A DNA stretch of 64,000 nucleotides from Labia minor (GCA_963082975.1 OY720344.1:72258546-72322545), one strand, 5' to 3'; shown: positions 12,362 through 23,782, numbered from the stretch's first letter. The notes: generated by a model not told the origin, from the letters alone. Numbers and translations are program-made.

Positions 12362-12601
12362 CAGGGGTGGGCAAAAGCCGGCCCGCGGGCCTGATCCGGC
12401 CCTTTTGCTTATTTTATCCGGCCCGTTAAAAAGTTTGGCTCTTATTTCGATCTTTCATTCTATTTCGTTCATTATAGCTCTAAAAAAAGGTAAATTTTTT
12501 TACAAATGTCCCGGTTTGGTATTTTCGAACTATGGTCCGCCGGCCCGGGATACTTTTTGAAAATTTCATTTTGGCCCGGGCAAAAGTATTTGCCCACCCT
12601 G
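12362..12601. mobile_element. hAT-type MITE, 240 bp, with 8-bp TSD
   Basis: The termini CAGGGGTGGGCAAA and TTTGCCCACCCTG form terminal inverted repeats. The flanks are CCTTAAAT at 12354-12361 and again at 12602-12609, an exact 8-bp duplication as made by hAT transposases. The interior is rich in CCGGCCC, typical of widespread animal MITEs with this end sequence. It has no coding capacity, so it must have been moved in trans. Confidence 0.92.
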
Positions 12602-12750
12602 CCTTAAATCATCACCAAATTCTTCAAAGTTTGATGATTCTATAATTGAATGAAAAATCATTATAATAAGGACTTGGTTTCTAACTAATATGCATCCCAT
12701 ATTGTCTGAAAATTAAGTGTTTTATAATATTCAGCTACACAATATATAAA

Positions 12751-13105
12751 TTAGCTGGAGAGTCTCCACTCGACAATCTAGCAATTTGAATTGGATTAAA
12801 TAACATAATATATTATATTTAAATTAAATTTAATTAATTATAAATTATAAATTAAAATTAATAAATAATATTTATTAAACCAGCGCATGTTTCGCTCTTT
12901 GTTGATGGCACCACGTCACGTGTTGGATTTGCAGTGTTAAAAAATTAAATCCGGTACTTTCAGCGATTCAATCAAGCTGAAATTCTATATATAGCAGTTT
13001 TATACAATTTTTAATCATGTGAAAAAGTATCAAACATATATCTTTATTTTTATGGTCACTTTAGAGGAAAAAAAATCAAAACGTTGTAGGTAGAGATAGT
13101 AAAAA
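12751..13105 (-). mobile_element. Helentron-like element H1, copy 2, internally deleted
   Basis: Read on the minus strand this copy keeps the 3' hairpin end (CTGGAGAGTCTCCACTCG on the plus strand) and the 5' terminus GAGATAGTAAAAA. The middle, including the microsatellite module, is missing: the sequence goes from AAAACGTTGTAGGTA straight to GAGATAGT. Both termini survive, so it could represent a shorter mobile derivative. Confidence 0.8.
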
Positions 13106-14468
13106 GTTGTGATTCTCATTATTTTTTTTTAATCATGTATATTTATGATACAAAGTTTTGAAGATTGTTCTTTAATAGAATATCATACATTATTATTTAT
13201 TTATAATAATAAATTTATTTATAATAACAAAATAGAATAATTATATTATTATTATGTTATACTTTTTTAATTTATTTTTTATGTTCTCATTTTTATTTTT
13301 CTTAATCAATGAATTCATTAATTGGAAAATAAAAAAAATTCCATTCATTTTATAATGAAAATATTCTACAATATATAATAAATATTTATTTAAAACAAAA
13401 TTTGTTATATTAAGAAATATTTAACAATTTTTTCTTATAATCACCAAAAAAGAATGAATTTTTATGTTAAAACTAATTTTCGATTAAAAACAAAAAAAAA
13501 AAAAATTATAACTAAAATTTTCCTGAAGTTAAAGTGCAAAATTAAAGTAACATACGGAATTAATCATTTTTATTGAAAAACCGTCTTACTCCTCGCTCCC
13601 CTATTTAACGCCAGCAATTGGAATACTATTTTTTAATGTTAAATATATTTCAACCTCTTCCATAAATTTTTGAACTTTTTTATGTCTTTTTATAAGAAAA
13701 TTAAAAAAAAGTAAATACTTATCGTAACCAATAAATTATTAAAATAAATTCAAAAATTTCTTTAAATTCTATAAAGGATATTTTTTCTCTGAAGAAAATA
13801 AATAAATAAATAAAATTCAAATAAATTTTACTTTTAAAAATCATTCACAGATAATTTTAAATTTATAATAGATTTTCAATTAAATTTCAATGTTCTTTCC
13901 TATATCTTCCCATCTTTATAATCCTTATTATTTCTCCCCCTTTCACTACCTCTTTTTTCTCCTACCATTCATCTATCGTCCATCTCCAACGGTGATCGAG
14001 AGTTATTTCAATTCACTTTAAAGTTTTAAAGTATAGCCTAGGGTAAAAATATAAATCATAATTTTGATGGCGGGAGAGTGCAAAAACTGCTGAGCTTTTC
14101 ATCTCTCTCCCTCACGCTTTCGAATTCGCATTCTCCTTCACCCAACTCTCTATTGGCATTGCCGCGTATCGGATTACAATCAAATAATAAATAATTGCCT
14201 ACATTTGCATAAAATCAGAACAAAAATTCTACATGTTTTATTATATATAATATAAGGTCAAAAACAATAGCCATTTCAAAAAAAATTATTTTATTAGTTT
14301 TTTATTTTATTTAATATCATTGATAATTTCAATTTATAAATTAATAGTATATAAAGAATAAATAATTTCACAAATTATTAATATGATTTAGAACTATTAC
14401 TATAATAAGAACTCTTTACTTTCTAAAATTTAAATATTTCAAGATCTTCATATTACCACACGTTTACT
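13106..14468. other. AT-rich DNA; small GC-elevated stretch 14030-14180
   Basis: Noncoding. The stretch 14030-14180 is more complex and less AT-rich but has no recognisable coding frame. The last 8 bases (14461-14468) are the TSD of the following MITE. Confidence 0.4.
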
Positions 14469-14882
14469 CAGGCACGGCCCCAGCTCTTATGGCGCCCTAG
14501 GCCAAGGGTCTAAAGTTCGCCCCATATGTTTTAACAAGCAAAAAAAAAAGAATCAACTAAAAAATTTTTGTTTGTTATTAAAAAAATATTTTTATATTTG
14601 AAAATATATTTTATTTTAGTTGGATCCACATATTGATTGATCTTCCTAAAAAGGAGATATCTTGGTATGATATCAACATTATATTTTTAAAAATGTAATA
14701 ATTTACTACTTATTTTAAATAAACGCAATTTTTTTTATTGCGTACCATAATTTTTTATTTACTATTAAGTCTTATAAGCCCTGATATCTTGCGAAGGATT
14801 AATTTTTTTTTCATAATGGCGCACCTGCCAGCCAAGCGCCCCGAGCCATGGCCTTACTGGCTCGGCTCTAGGGCCGGCCCTG
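14469..14882. mobile_element. hAT-type MITE, 414 bp, with 8-bp TSD
   Basis: It ends with CTCTAGGGCCGGCCCTG and starts with CAGGCACGGCCCCAG, an imperfect inverted pair of the CAGGGCCGGCCCTAG class. The flanks are CGTTTACT at 14461-14468 and 14883-14890, an exact 8-bp TSD. Interior AT-rich; the open frame crossing its right end is not a gene. Confidence 0.88.
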
Positions 14883-15013
14883 CGTTTACTTTTAAATTAT
14901 ATATTTGGATTAAAATATATAATATTAAATAATTATTAATTATTGTATTTGTAAATATAATTGTTATATATTTTGTAATTAATAAATGTTATAAATATTT
15001 AATTTAAAAAAAT

Positions 15014-16502
15014 CTGGAGTGCCTCCACTCGACTATCTCGCAATTTGAATTGAATTAAATAACATATTTTATATTTAAATTAAATTTAATTAATTAAATT
15101 ATAAATTAAAATTAATAAATAATATTTATTAAACCAGCGCATGTTTGGCTCTTTGTTGATGGACCACGTCACGTGTTGGCGCGTGAGAATTGCAGTGTTA
15201 AAAAATTAATTCTGGTACTTTCAGCGATTCAATCAAGCTGAAATTCTATTTATAGCAGTTTTATACAATTTTTAATCATGTGAGAAATTATCAAACATAT
15301 ATCTTTATTTTTACGGTCAGTTTAGAGGGAAAAAAATGAAAACATGTTAGGTAATGACCATCTTCCAAATGAGCTACATTTCTCAAAAGTTGGTAGAAAA
15401 CTACGAATTTTCAATAATGTCCTTATATCAAGTGGCGCAACCAAGGGGGGGTTATGGTTTTAACCCCCCCCCCCCCTCAGAAGAGAAAAAAAATTCAAAT
15501 GATTGTGAAATTTTTCAATTTGACTATTATTTAAATATAAAATAAATAAAAATATTACTCAAATTCTAAATATTTTTTATTATTAATACATTAATTGCTA
15601 ATTTCATAAAAATTATGAAGCGAAATATCAAAATATCCTTCCACTACGGGCAGACGAAAAGCTTTCGAAATCTTAAATTAGTTTTTTATAAATAACTCCT
15701 TTATTATTAAGTTTAGGTAAAAATGAATATAATGAAACTTTTAGTAAATTTGATTCCCTATAAATTTAATACGATAGTATAATTCTCATAAAAATCGGTA
15801 TTTATTGAGAAAATCAATAAAATGTGCTTTGACACCACTTTAAACTACCCTTACTTATGGTCCGATCTTGTCCAAAAACAATCCAATCATCATTCCCAAA
15901 AAAAAACATTTAAATATCAAATTTTAAGACAATATCTCATTTTGTTTAGACGTAATCTCGGTAACGAACGGCCGGCCGGCCGGTTCAAAATTTTTTTTTT
16001 CCTGTTTTGGATTCAGAACCGTCTGAAAAGTGGAGATCTCAAAAAATCTTGGAGCAAAAATTTTCAAAATTTTCCGACCATCGTATAACCTATCCTCATT
16101 TCATGAGGAAAGCTAAAATGATTTACTTATAGCTGGAAAAATATATTTTCTTTCTAAAACTGAATACGGGTAAATAAAATACAAAATTAAATTGTTTTTT
16201 CCAGATTTTGTAAAATCAGTGTTTCATTTACAAAACTTTTTTAAATATTTAATTTAAAAAAAAAATCTTAATGAAAATTTGTCTTTGAGAGAGCCCGGGG
16301 GGGGGGGGGGGCGCCATAGAAAGGTGGAGCGGCTAGTCAAAAACCCCCTCCCCAGGATCAAATCCTGGTTGCGCGAATGCGTATATCAAATTTCATTATT
16401 CTAGCTCAAACCGACATTTTTTTCAACGTAAGTTAGTGAAAAGAGACCTTCAAAACATATAAAAACATCAAAATCAGGACATCTCTGGCGAGATAGTAAA
16501 AA
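15014..16502 (-). mobile_element. Helentron-like element H1, copy 3, split by a nested element
   Basis: The plus strand starts with CTGGAGTGCCTCCACTCG, followed by ACTATCTCGCAATTTGAAT (3' end of the element). It ends with TCTCTGGCGAGATAGTAAAAA (5' end). The consensus sequence is interrupted at 15432 and resumes at 16382. The joined outer parts correspond to about 540 bp. Confidence 0.82.
15432..16381. mobile_element. Nested DNA element (GTGGCGCAACCA ends), 950 bp, 8-bp TSD
   Basis: TATATCAA occurs at 15424-15431 and 16382-16389, directly flanking the insert. The ends share an inverted GCGCAACCA core (left GTGGCGCAACCAAG, right CCTGGTTGCGC). A C-run near 15466 and a G-run near 16296-16311 lie just inside the two ends. 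An 88-codon open frame at 15822 shows no domain. An 8-bp TSD suggests a hAT-like nonautonomous element, with less certain class than the two MITEs above. Confidence 0.75.
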
Positions 16503-18217
16503 TGTAATGTACTCGTAGGAAAGATATTTTGTACAATTTTGGCAGTTTCAAAACATAATCAATCAGAAACTTTTGAAAACCTCCTCATTCTTTTTTTATT
16601 AAATATATTTTTGAATTAATTGTAAAATGATTTAAAACATTTAATAGTTTATTATTTAAAGTAGATAAATATGAGAGGCTAAATAAAATATAGATATTAT
16701 ATTGGTATATTTAATGTAGTAATATAGTATTGTGCAAGTTGAATTGTTCTATTTAATTTAATATTTACTATTATTATATGTATTTGATTTTAAACATAAT
16801 AATATATTATAATATAAATTAAGAAATTTTGATAAAACAATTTAATATGAATTGAAATAGAGATATTTATTAAAAATATTTCTAAAAAAGGCTATTTTTA
16901 TGTGAATATTTATAAATTTTAATATGAACATCCTATTCTTTAATAAAAAAATCCTATGAACAATGTTAAAGGAAAAGACATAATTAAATTACTCTTTTAA
17001 ATAAAAAATAATCTCTCAATAAATATATTTTAGGTCAGGATTCAGTTCACCGATTGTGTGGCTGTGCCCCAAGAAAAATAGTGGTATACACCTTGAAATG
17101 CTAATTGATATACGAAACGAAAATCAAGTTGAATCAATAAAATGAAGGATATATAATCGCCATCTATGCCTTTTGCTGACTTAAACTTTCAATAATAATA
17201 ATAAATTATGGAAAATTAAAATTTTTATTTTTCAATGAATATATAAAATGATATAAAAATATTTTAGACCTTAAGATTGAAATTGATTGTCCAAAGTAAA
17301 AAAATATAAAATATTAAAATTTACAAGTTTTATATTAAATAATATTATAATGATTAAAATATTAATGATTTATTTATTGTTAAAAAAATAATAATAAGGA
17401 AGAGTTTAAATTTATATTTTAAAAATCAATTCCTATATAAATGAAATAAAAAAAAAATTATTCTTATCCAACCAGAAAACTTTTAACATTTCTCTGCTGA
17501 ATCATCAAGAAAATCTATTTTCAATATTAAAATGTTAGTGTTATTTTGTGTTGGTGTTAAAAAAATCAATATTTTATTTTCAAATAAAGGTTAATGACTT
17601 ATGTCTACTATACTAATATAATTTTATTATTATTATTTAGCTATTAATTCTACTATGAGTTACTTTAAGTGGAAAGAAGAAAAAAATTATTTATAAAAAA
17701 ATATTAAATGTCAAAAATATAAATAATATTATTTTTATTATTAAAAGAAAAATATTGAGCTAAATTAAATTAATTAATTTTATTTAAAAAAAGAAAAATC
17801 AATTTTTAAATTTGGTTAGTTTTAATATAATAATAAGTTTTATAAAATAAAATAAAAAACAGATCAATCTATAGATAATAAAGTTTAATAAAATAGGAAA
17901 AAAAGGGAAAAAAGAAAATAAAAAAAAACAAAATATTATAATAATAATTTTTATATTATCCAAACTGTATTTTTATATATAAATAAAATAATAATTTTAA
18001 TAAAATAAAATCAATTTTATAAGATAATTCACATTAATCTAATAAAAAATTTGGAAATTATAATTAATATTTTTTATAGTGCTTTAATAGAATAATTTGT
18101 TGTTAAATATATTAAATTTTTTATTCAAATAGAAAGAAAAATAAAAAATAAAAAAAAAAGTTAAAAATGATATTCAAAAGAGAAAAATTTATAAAATAAA
18201 TAAATTTAGCGAAAGTG
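16503..18217. other. AT-rich DNA; small GC rise 17030-17180
   Basis: Noncoding. The stretch 17030-17180 is more complex but has no coding or repeat signature. Confidence 0.45.
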
Positions 18218-18223
18218 ATAGTA

Positions 18224-18274
18224 AGAGGGGGTGGGGGTGGGTGGGTGTTGGGTGATGGGAGCGGGGTGGGGGGT
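18224..18274 (+). other. G-rich run with G-quadruplex potential
   Basis: The plus strand has consecutive G tracts of 3-6 separated by 1-3 bases (GGGGGTGGGGGTGGGTGGG, then GGGTGATGGGAGCGGGGTGGGG). This satisfies the usual G4 pattern several times over. It lies about 95-145 bp beyond the candidate splice donor at 18368, so it would be at the start of the putative intron, on the non-template strand for plus and the C-rich strand for a minus transcript. Confidence 0.75.
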
Positions 18275-18368
18275 TTATTTTTTAATTTCCATTGACACGG
18301 GTGCTGCTGGGTCAGTGCTTTGCACACGTGTCGATGGTGAGAAGCCCGAATGAACAGCTGCGACTCAC

Positions 18369-18596
18369 CATGACGCTGGGTGTTGCGGATCCCGTGGCCG
18401 TCGAACAGAAAGACGAGGAGGCAGCAGTCCTGAGGCTGGGCATCGCATTTAGAGCCCGATTCGGAACAACTCCGAGGACGAACCCTCGGCCCGTTGGGCT
18501 GGAGCCGTGTGCTGATGCAGCGTTTCCCGCCTCCGTCGCCGCCCCCCGATCAACCACCGGGTTCGATTTCTCTCCTTGTCCTCGAATAGACACACT
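18369..18596 (-). CDS. Candidate distal first exon of the Maf gene (partly 5' UTR), donor at 18368
   Basis: A GC-rich island in AT-rich DNA. On the minus strand, TCAGT at 18598-18594 is an initiator-like start, with TATATTT beginning 27 bases upstream and GATAAAAA further up. A frame without stops runs to ATG 18371-18369, followed at once by GTGAGT (18368-18363), an almost perfect donor. ATG 18443 is in this frame; it would give MPSLRTAASSSF and end in SVM. Joined to the acceptor before base 694, the frame continues without a break as [10 protein letters not shown]. Vertebrate large Mafs begin with MASE or MAAE, so the junction is suggestive. Against it: some insect Maf genes are intronless, the intron would be about 17.7 kb, and the opposite strand also has a 118-codon frame. 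Confidence 0.42.
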
Positions 18597-18650
18597 GACT
18601 CACTCAGCCACCTCAAAAATATACTTTTTATCAGAGGCATTATGTTAATT
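18597..18650 (-). promoter_or_regulatory. Candidate distal core promoter (TATA-like plus initiator)
   Basis: Minus-strand GATAAAAAG (18632-18624) and TATATTT (from 18623) lie 22-36 bases before TCAGT (A at 18596). The spacing is roughly right for a TATA-Inr promoter. No downstream promoter element was seen. Confidence 0.35.
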
Positions 18651-19421
18651 CATTTACCTACAATCACCGTTTTCCTAAATAATTCGCTGTATAATCAGCT
18701 ATCCATTAACTTATCCATTTAATTTTTATTTGTATTTATTTTTCTATTTAAGATTTTCTAAGGATTATATATATAAAATTAAAGTAATTTTTTTTAAAAC
18801 TAATTATTTCTAAATGACTTATACTAATAAATTCATATATTTTATTATAGAAGAAGATTTTCTAAAAAAATAATTTTACAAGTGAAATATTAAAAATATA
18901 TTAAATTAGGTTTAATTTAAATTCTAAGAATATAATTTAAAAAATAATAGCTAATTTTACATCAATACATCATATATATTTCTGTACAGAAATAATTTTG
19001 AATAAATAAGACCCTTTCTAATATTTTCTACAAGGTTTTTTGTTTATTGACGCATGCGCAATTAGTACATAAATAGAAAAACTGTACAGAATATAAGTAT
19101 GTTTTTTTAAAAAATGTGTTTTGTTATAGATTTTTCAAAAAATTAAAATGTAAATAATTTTGTACAGATTTTTGTACCATTTATTGTATGATGCAAAAAT
19201 GGCATAAAACATAATAGAAATTGAAAGGACAGATCAGCTTAATTCCTACAACTTGCCTATTCTGAACCATTTCTAATAGTCCATACTTGCCATTTACGAT
19301 AATCAAATTTTTAATAAATTTTGAAATTAATTAAATTTGATTTTTTTTATTCATATATTTAAAACAAGATAGCAATAGAATGGCGTCCAAAGTTGAAATT
19401 TATAGATATTTATAGATATCA
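18651..19421. other. AT-rich DNA, no feature seen
   Basis: No gene or repeat supported up to the peptidase fragment. TGTACAG/GTACAGA words recur near 18985-19165. Confidence 0.4.
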
Positions 19422-19637
19422 TATGTCGCTAAGCAACCCAATTTCGACGATTGTGGAATACACGCAATAATTAATATGGCTCTCAAATGCTCAGATATTA
19501 ATCCGAGTCAAAATCATATCGCTCCAAATCAAAATTTAAGAAATTTGGTAAAACAATGGTTTGAGACCAGCCTCATAGAACTTCCCGATACTATTGCTAA
19601 AGTCGCCCAAAAGAAGACATTTTTACTCAACTTTTAG
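19422..19637 (+). pseudogene. Ulp1/SENP-like (C48) cysteine peptidase C-terminal fragment
   Basis: The plus-strand frame reads VAKQPNFDDCGIHAIINMA and continues NLRNLVKQWFETSLIELP to a TAG at 19635. C48 peptidases release SUMO or similar tags. Their catalytic Gln and Cys lie in a Q-x(3-5)-DCG-(V/I) motif, which this matches. The His and Asp motifs that should lie upstream are absent: the same frame has a stop at 19413-19415. It is therefore a fragment, either of a host paralogue or of a transposon-borne Ulp1 domain. There is no start codon. Confidence 0.55.
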
Positions 19638-21367
19638 TTACTTAACTATACATTTATTATTATAACCAGTTCTTTTTTTGTAAATATTCAATTAAATATG
19701 TAAATAAATTGAAATTTATTATAAATTATATAAATATCATTAAATTCTAATAATTATACAATTTTATCTATCGACATTGTTTTTTAAAATAATAAAATAC
19801 ATTTTTAAATATAAACATTTTTTGTAATTTAATTTATACTACAAATTTAAAATAAATAATTTTATTCAATAATATTTATATTTAATCGTGACTTATTTAT
19901 AACTTAAATTAATCCGAACTTAAGTTCGTTTTTCAATGCAAGCTTGCCATTCCCAGATGTTTTAATCTATCATTTTTAAGCAAGTAAACTTAAAAGTTCT
20001 TGTCCGACACAACTATGGTTACCTACATATTTTCATCAGGTTCTAAGCTTTGATTAATAAGAAATTTATATAAAAAAATCTATCTATTCATTTTTCTCTA
20101 GACTTGCCTAAATAAGTGAAATATAGTTTAATATTAATTATTTTAATAAAAAAAAATATATAAAATTCTAATTTTTGATATTACAATTAATATGAAAATT
20201 AATTTTGCGTTTTAAATTTTGGCTTCTGTTAGAAATGAACCTCATTTTGTAATTCAATATAAAATTTAGAAAAATTTAATATTAATTTATTACCCATTCT
20301 AGTATAGTGTTTTTATTTATCTGATGATATCATTAAATACTTACATATATGAATTTAATTCAAAATATTATTTCAAAATTAATTAACATTTGGATAACTA
20401 CAAATGATAAAAATAATATTAATAATAATAAAATAGATATATTATTATATAATACTATATAAATAAAAACCGATAAATTATTATTAAAAGTTTATGTATC
20501 AGTATAATTTAAATAATCTATTATTGTAAAGTAAGTCATAACGTGTTAGTGAGAATAAAGTATAAAATAAATTATACCAACAATATAATACTATTAAATA
20601 TATATATTATATAAAATATATTAATAAATACCTTTGATAAAATAAGAAGAAAATGTTATAAAAAATTAATATATTTTTCTGTATTTTTTTTTATAAATTA
20701 CATAAAATGGGATTTTAAAATATACTATTAAAAAAAATTATACATATATAATGTTATATTTACCAATATATATTTGATTTTTATTATTATAGTAATAATT
20801 ATCATTAATGATTATATGATACTTTTGTTCCAAAAACTATTTTTTATTTATTTTATTAGACAAAATAAAAAAATTATGTGAATTCTTTTGGTAGTTTTTA
20901 ATAATAATTTATAAATAACTAAAACGTTAATTAAAAACAAAAATTATGATTAATATGATCTGAACTGAACATAGTAAATATTTATTAAAAAAATGCTTAG
21001 TGGAGTATTTACAAATTTCTCTATTCAATTATGATATATTTTATTTTTTTATAGATATTTTAATTTTTTTTTTTATTTTATTTTCATAAATATTTATTTT
21101 TGAATGATAGATTTTGAATATCACTTGATAAGCCCTAATCACTGTTTACATTCACATTAACCCAAAACGGTGAAATTATTTATCCATTTCATAAACTTGA
21201 TTTGTTTAATTATGAAAGGGAAAAAGTAAATATATATATATATATATAAATATATTACAATAAATGATTTATTAAGGTATAATATCGATAGGGCGAATGA
21301 TTTTCTAGTGAGGATATTAAACATATTATGTATATATTTATATTTATATAGAAGGGGAAGGAGAGAG
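19638..21367. other. AT-rich DNA, (TA)n near 21230-21248
   Basis: Very AT-rich noncoding DNA with no supported gene or repeat other than microsatellites. Confidence 0.5.
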
Positions 21368-21606
21368 AGAGGTCATTCAATAAATCCTTAGGACAAGCAT
21401 GGATAAAACATTTATTTAGCCAAAATTATATTTTATTTTAATATATTCGGGGGCGATTATAGCGATCTTTTAATTTTTCAATACAATTTTTATAATATGA
21501 TTTGTATTTTGCCTCGAAATAGGCATCTGTTTCAGCGATTTCTTCATCGGTGCTAAATTACATTCCAGCGAGCATTCTCTTGAAATCTGTAAACATCTGC
21601 AATTGA
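21368..21606 (-). pseudogene. Mariner transposase C-terminal remnant with terminal repeat
   Basis: The minus strand from about 21605 reads QMFTDFKRMLAGM, stop, then FSTDEEIAETDAYFEAKYKS and YYKNCIEKLKDRYNR. This matches the end of mariner transposases, where FLADLKRxLxGKKF, a dividing stretch, and EAYFxxxxxSYYxxGIxKLxxRW precede the last residues. One in-frame TAA breaks it. Beyond it, GGTCATTCAATAAATCCTTA at 21371-21390 resembles a mariner terminal inverted repeat. The catalytic D,D34D region is missing. Confidence 0.7.
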
Positions 21607-22717
21607 AAATAGTTACTGGAGGATAGGTAGGAGAGAGTATGGTGCGATTTACAGTCTCAATTCTTGCTTCATTGTTTTGAAAAATAAAATTTGATTTTCA
21701 TATGAAATTAAGCGATATAATATGAGTTGGAAATCCTAAGAACAAGAACTCAAGTTAGCGCTGTGGAATCACGTGGAAATTGGCCTATTCCGAGTTCTAT
21801 TATATCTTAAATTAATTTAACCGATGTCAGATCTGACATATCTGAAGTTCAAATAAATTTGAATTTATAATATCATATTCAATTATAATATTATTTCTAA
21901 AAAGTTTATTAAATTAGTTATTTTTTTTTTTATTGTTTTATTTATTATTTAGAATTTTATTCACTGGAGCTAACCAGCGTAGTTGGCTAAAAAAAATTTT
22001 ATTAAATGTTTTTATTATCTATCTACATATATTAATTTTCGTCAAATAATTAATTATATAATTTTTTTTTTAAATATATAAGGATGTTTATGTATTATTA
22101 ATTATTAATGTGATAATTGTAAAATAAATATTATATTTATTTCTAAACCAGACAAATGTTCTCAGATAAACTATTTATTTATTCCTTCTCTTCTCTATTT
22201 TGAAAAAAATAAAACGATAAAAGCACACGAGGTTGATGATTACATTTGATGATTGCGCATTTGCCAGAACCATTATTTACTCGAGAAAGAGAGTTGATGT
22301 TTATTATTTACAATGAGAATCCCGTATTAGAGAGGATATTCAGAATCATCATTTTACAAACGAATCAAATTAAATATAGAATTGAAAATATTGCTATTTT
22401 ATTAATTTATCTATTTATTTTTATAAGAGATATTTATAATGTATATTGAAAAATGAATTTCTTTGAAATACTCTTAAATTCCACGAAATATCTTTATTTT
22501 TTAATTTGATTAATAATTAAATTTATCTATATTTAATTCTACTAACATATATCAATCTTTTTATTAGTAGTATTTATAAATAATAAGTTTTTAATTGTTT
22601 GAAAATAATAATAGATTAACTGGAAAGAGAGAAAAAAAAACATGTAAAGAAATTTATTAAAAAAGTATTTTTAGATCGAAAAGAAATAAAAGAAATAAAT
22701 TTTAATTAAAAAAAATT
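21607..22717. other. AT-rich DNA, no feature seen
   Basis: The sequence at 21607-21850 is somewhat more complex but I could not align it to the rest of a mariner transposase. Nothing else is supported. Confidence 0.4.
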
Positions 22718-23059
22718 TTATGTGTCTCCACTCGACTATCTCTCAAATTTGGATTGGATTAATTGACATATATTATATTTAAATTTTAATTAGTTAAATT
22801 ATAAATTAAAATGAATAAATAATATTTATTAAACCAACGCGTGTTTGGCTCTTTGTTGATGGCACCACGTCTCGTGTTGGCGCGTGTATCAAATTTCATT
22901 ATTCTAACTCAAACCGTTTTTGCTTAATCTTGTCTACATACACACACACACAAACATTTTTCTCAACCTTAATGGAAAATGGCTCAGGAACCTTCTAAAC
23001 GTTTAAAAACATCAAAATCTCGACATCGAAAATTTTCTTCTCTGGCGACATAGTAAAAA
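22718..23059 (-). mobile_element. Helentron-like element H1, copy 4, internally deleted
   Basis: The plus strand runs from GTGTCTCCACTCGACTATCT to CTCTGGCGACATAGTAAAAA. The middle is deleted: GTTGGCGCGT joins directly to GTATCAAATTTCATTATTCT. The microsatellite module with (CA)n at about 22941-22951 is retained. The outermost hairpin arm is eroded. Confidence 0.8.
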
Positions 23060-23477
23060 GAGGTGAAATTTATTGAAAATTAAAATTAAATTGATATTCA
23101 AACATTAAACTTTAATATATATTCAATTCATTTTTCAATTTATAAATGAATTAGTTTTCAATTGTATTTATAAATTGAAAATAGTTATAAAAATATTTCT
23201 TTTTTACAGTTTTATTTAACTTGCTTGGTTGTCTGTATGGTTCAAATCTAGTAACTTATTTTTAACACAGTTGCAGTTGACCAACTAAAACTTGCACATT
23301 TTTCAGATTTGGATGACAATACATCAATATGAAATAAAGTTTTAATTTTCTTAATTAATAAATTTTAACCCATCATTAAATATCATTTATAATCTCAAAG
23401 TACATTCAAATAAAACTTAAAACCTTAAAAATTTATTTACTAAAAAATTAAAAATAAAATAAATAATTAAAAAAAAA
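23060..23477. other. AT-rich DNA, no feature seen
   Basis: Nothing supportable. Confidence 0.4.
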
Positions 23478-23782
23478 TTAAGTTACAGTGTTTTATTTAT
23501 AAATGCACTAAAAACTAGAAAATAATTTTTCACTTCAACAACAATGATCTAGATAGTTTGCATAAAGAGCCTAATTAAAATAAATTAGTTAATTAATTTT
23601 CTGGGGATCTCTCAAATAAACCGCTTTCATTTAAATTAAAAATGGTGACAAAATTAAAAATTAAATGCAAGCGTTTTATTTGAGAGATTCATAGAAAATT
23701 AATTAACTATATTAATTCATTTTAATTAGGCTCTTTATTCAAAATATCTAGACCATTGTTGTTGAAGTGAATTGTAACTTAA
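23478..23782. mobile_element. Foldback element, 305 bp, bounded by TTAA
   Basis: The arms are reverse complements over about 120 bp, sharing CACTTCAACAACAATG, AAAGAGCCTAATTAAAAT, AGTTAATTAATTTTCT and ATCTCTCAAATAAA. The left arm carries about 45 extra bases. TTAA lies at both outer ends (23478-23481 and 23779-23782), next to GTTACA and TGTAAC. TTAA duplications are typical of piggyBac, but the ends do not start with CC(C/T), so the assignment is tentative. Confidence 0.8.

Noticed and set aside
15822..16088. 88-codon open frame inside the nested 950-bp element
   Set aside because: No transposase motif and low-complexity ends; probably chance.
18292..18648. 118-codon plus-strand open frame in the 18.4-kb island
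   Set aside because: No domain, no ATG at its nominal start. The minus strand has the donor, initiator and frame continuity with the Maf exon.
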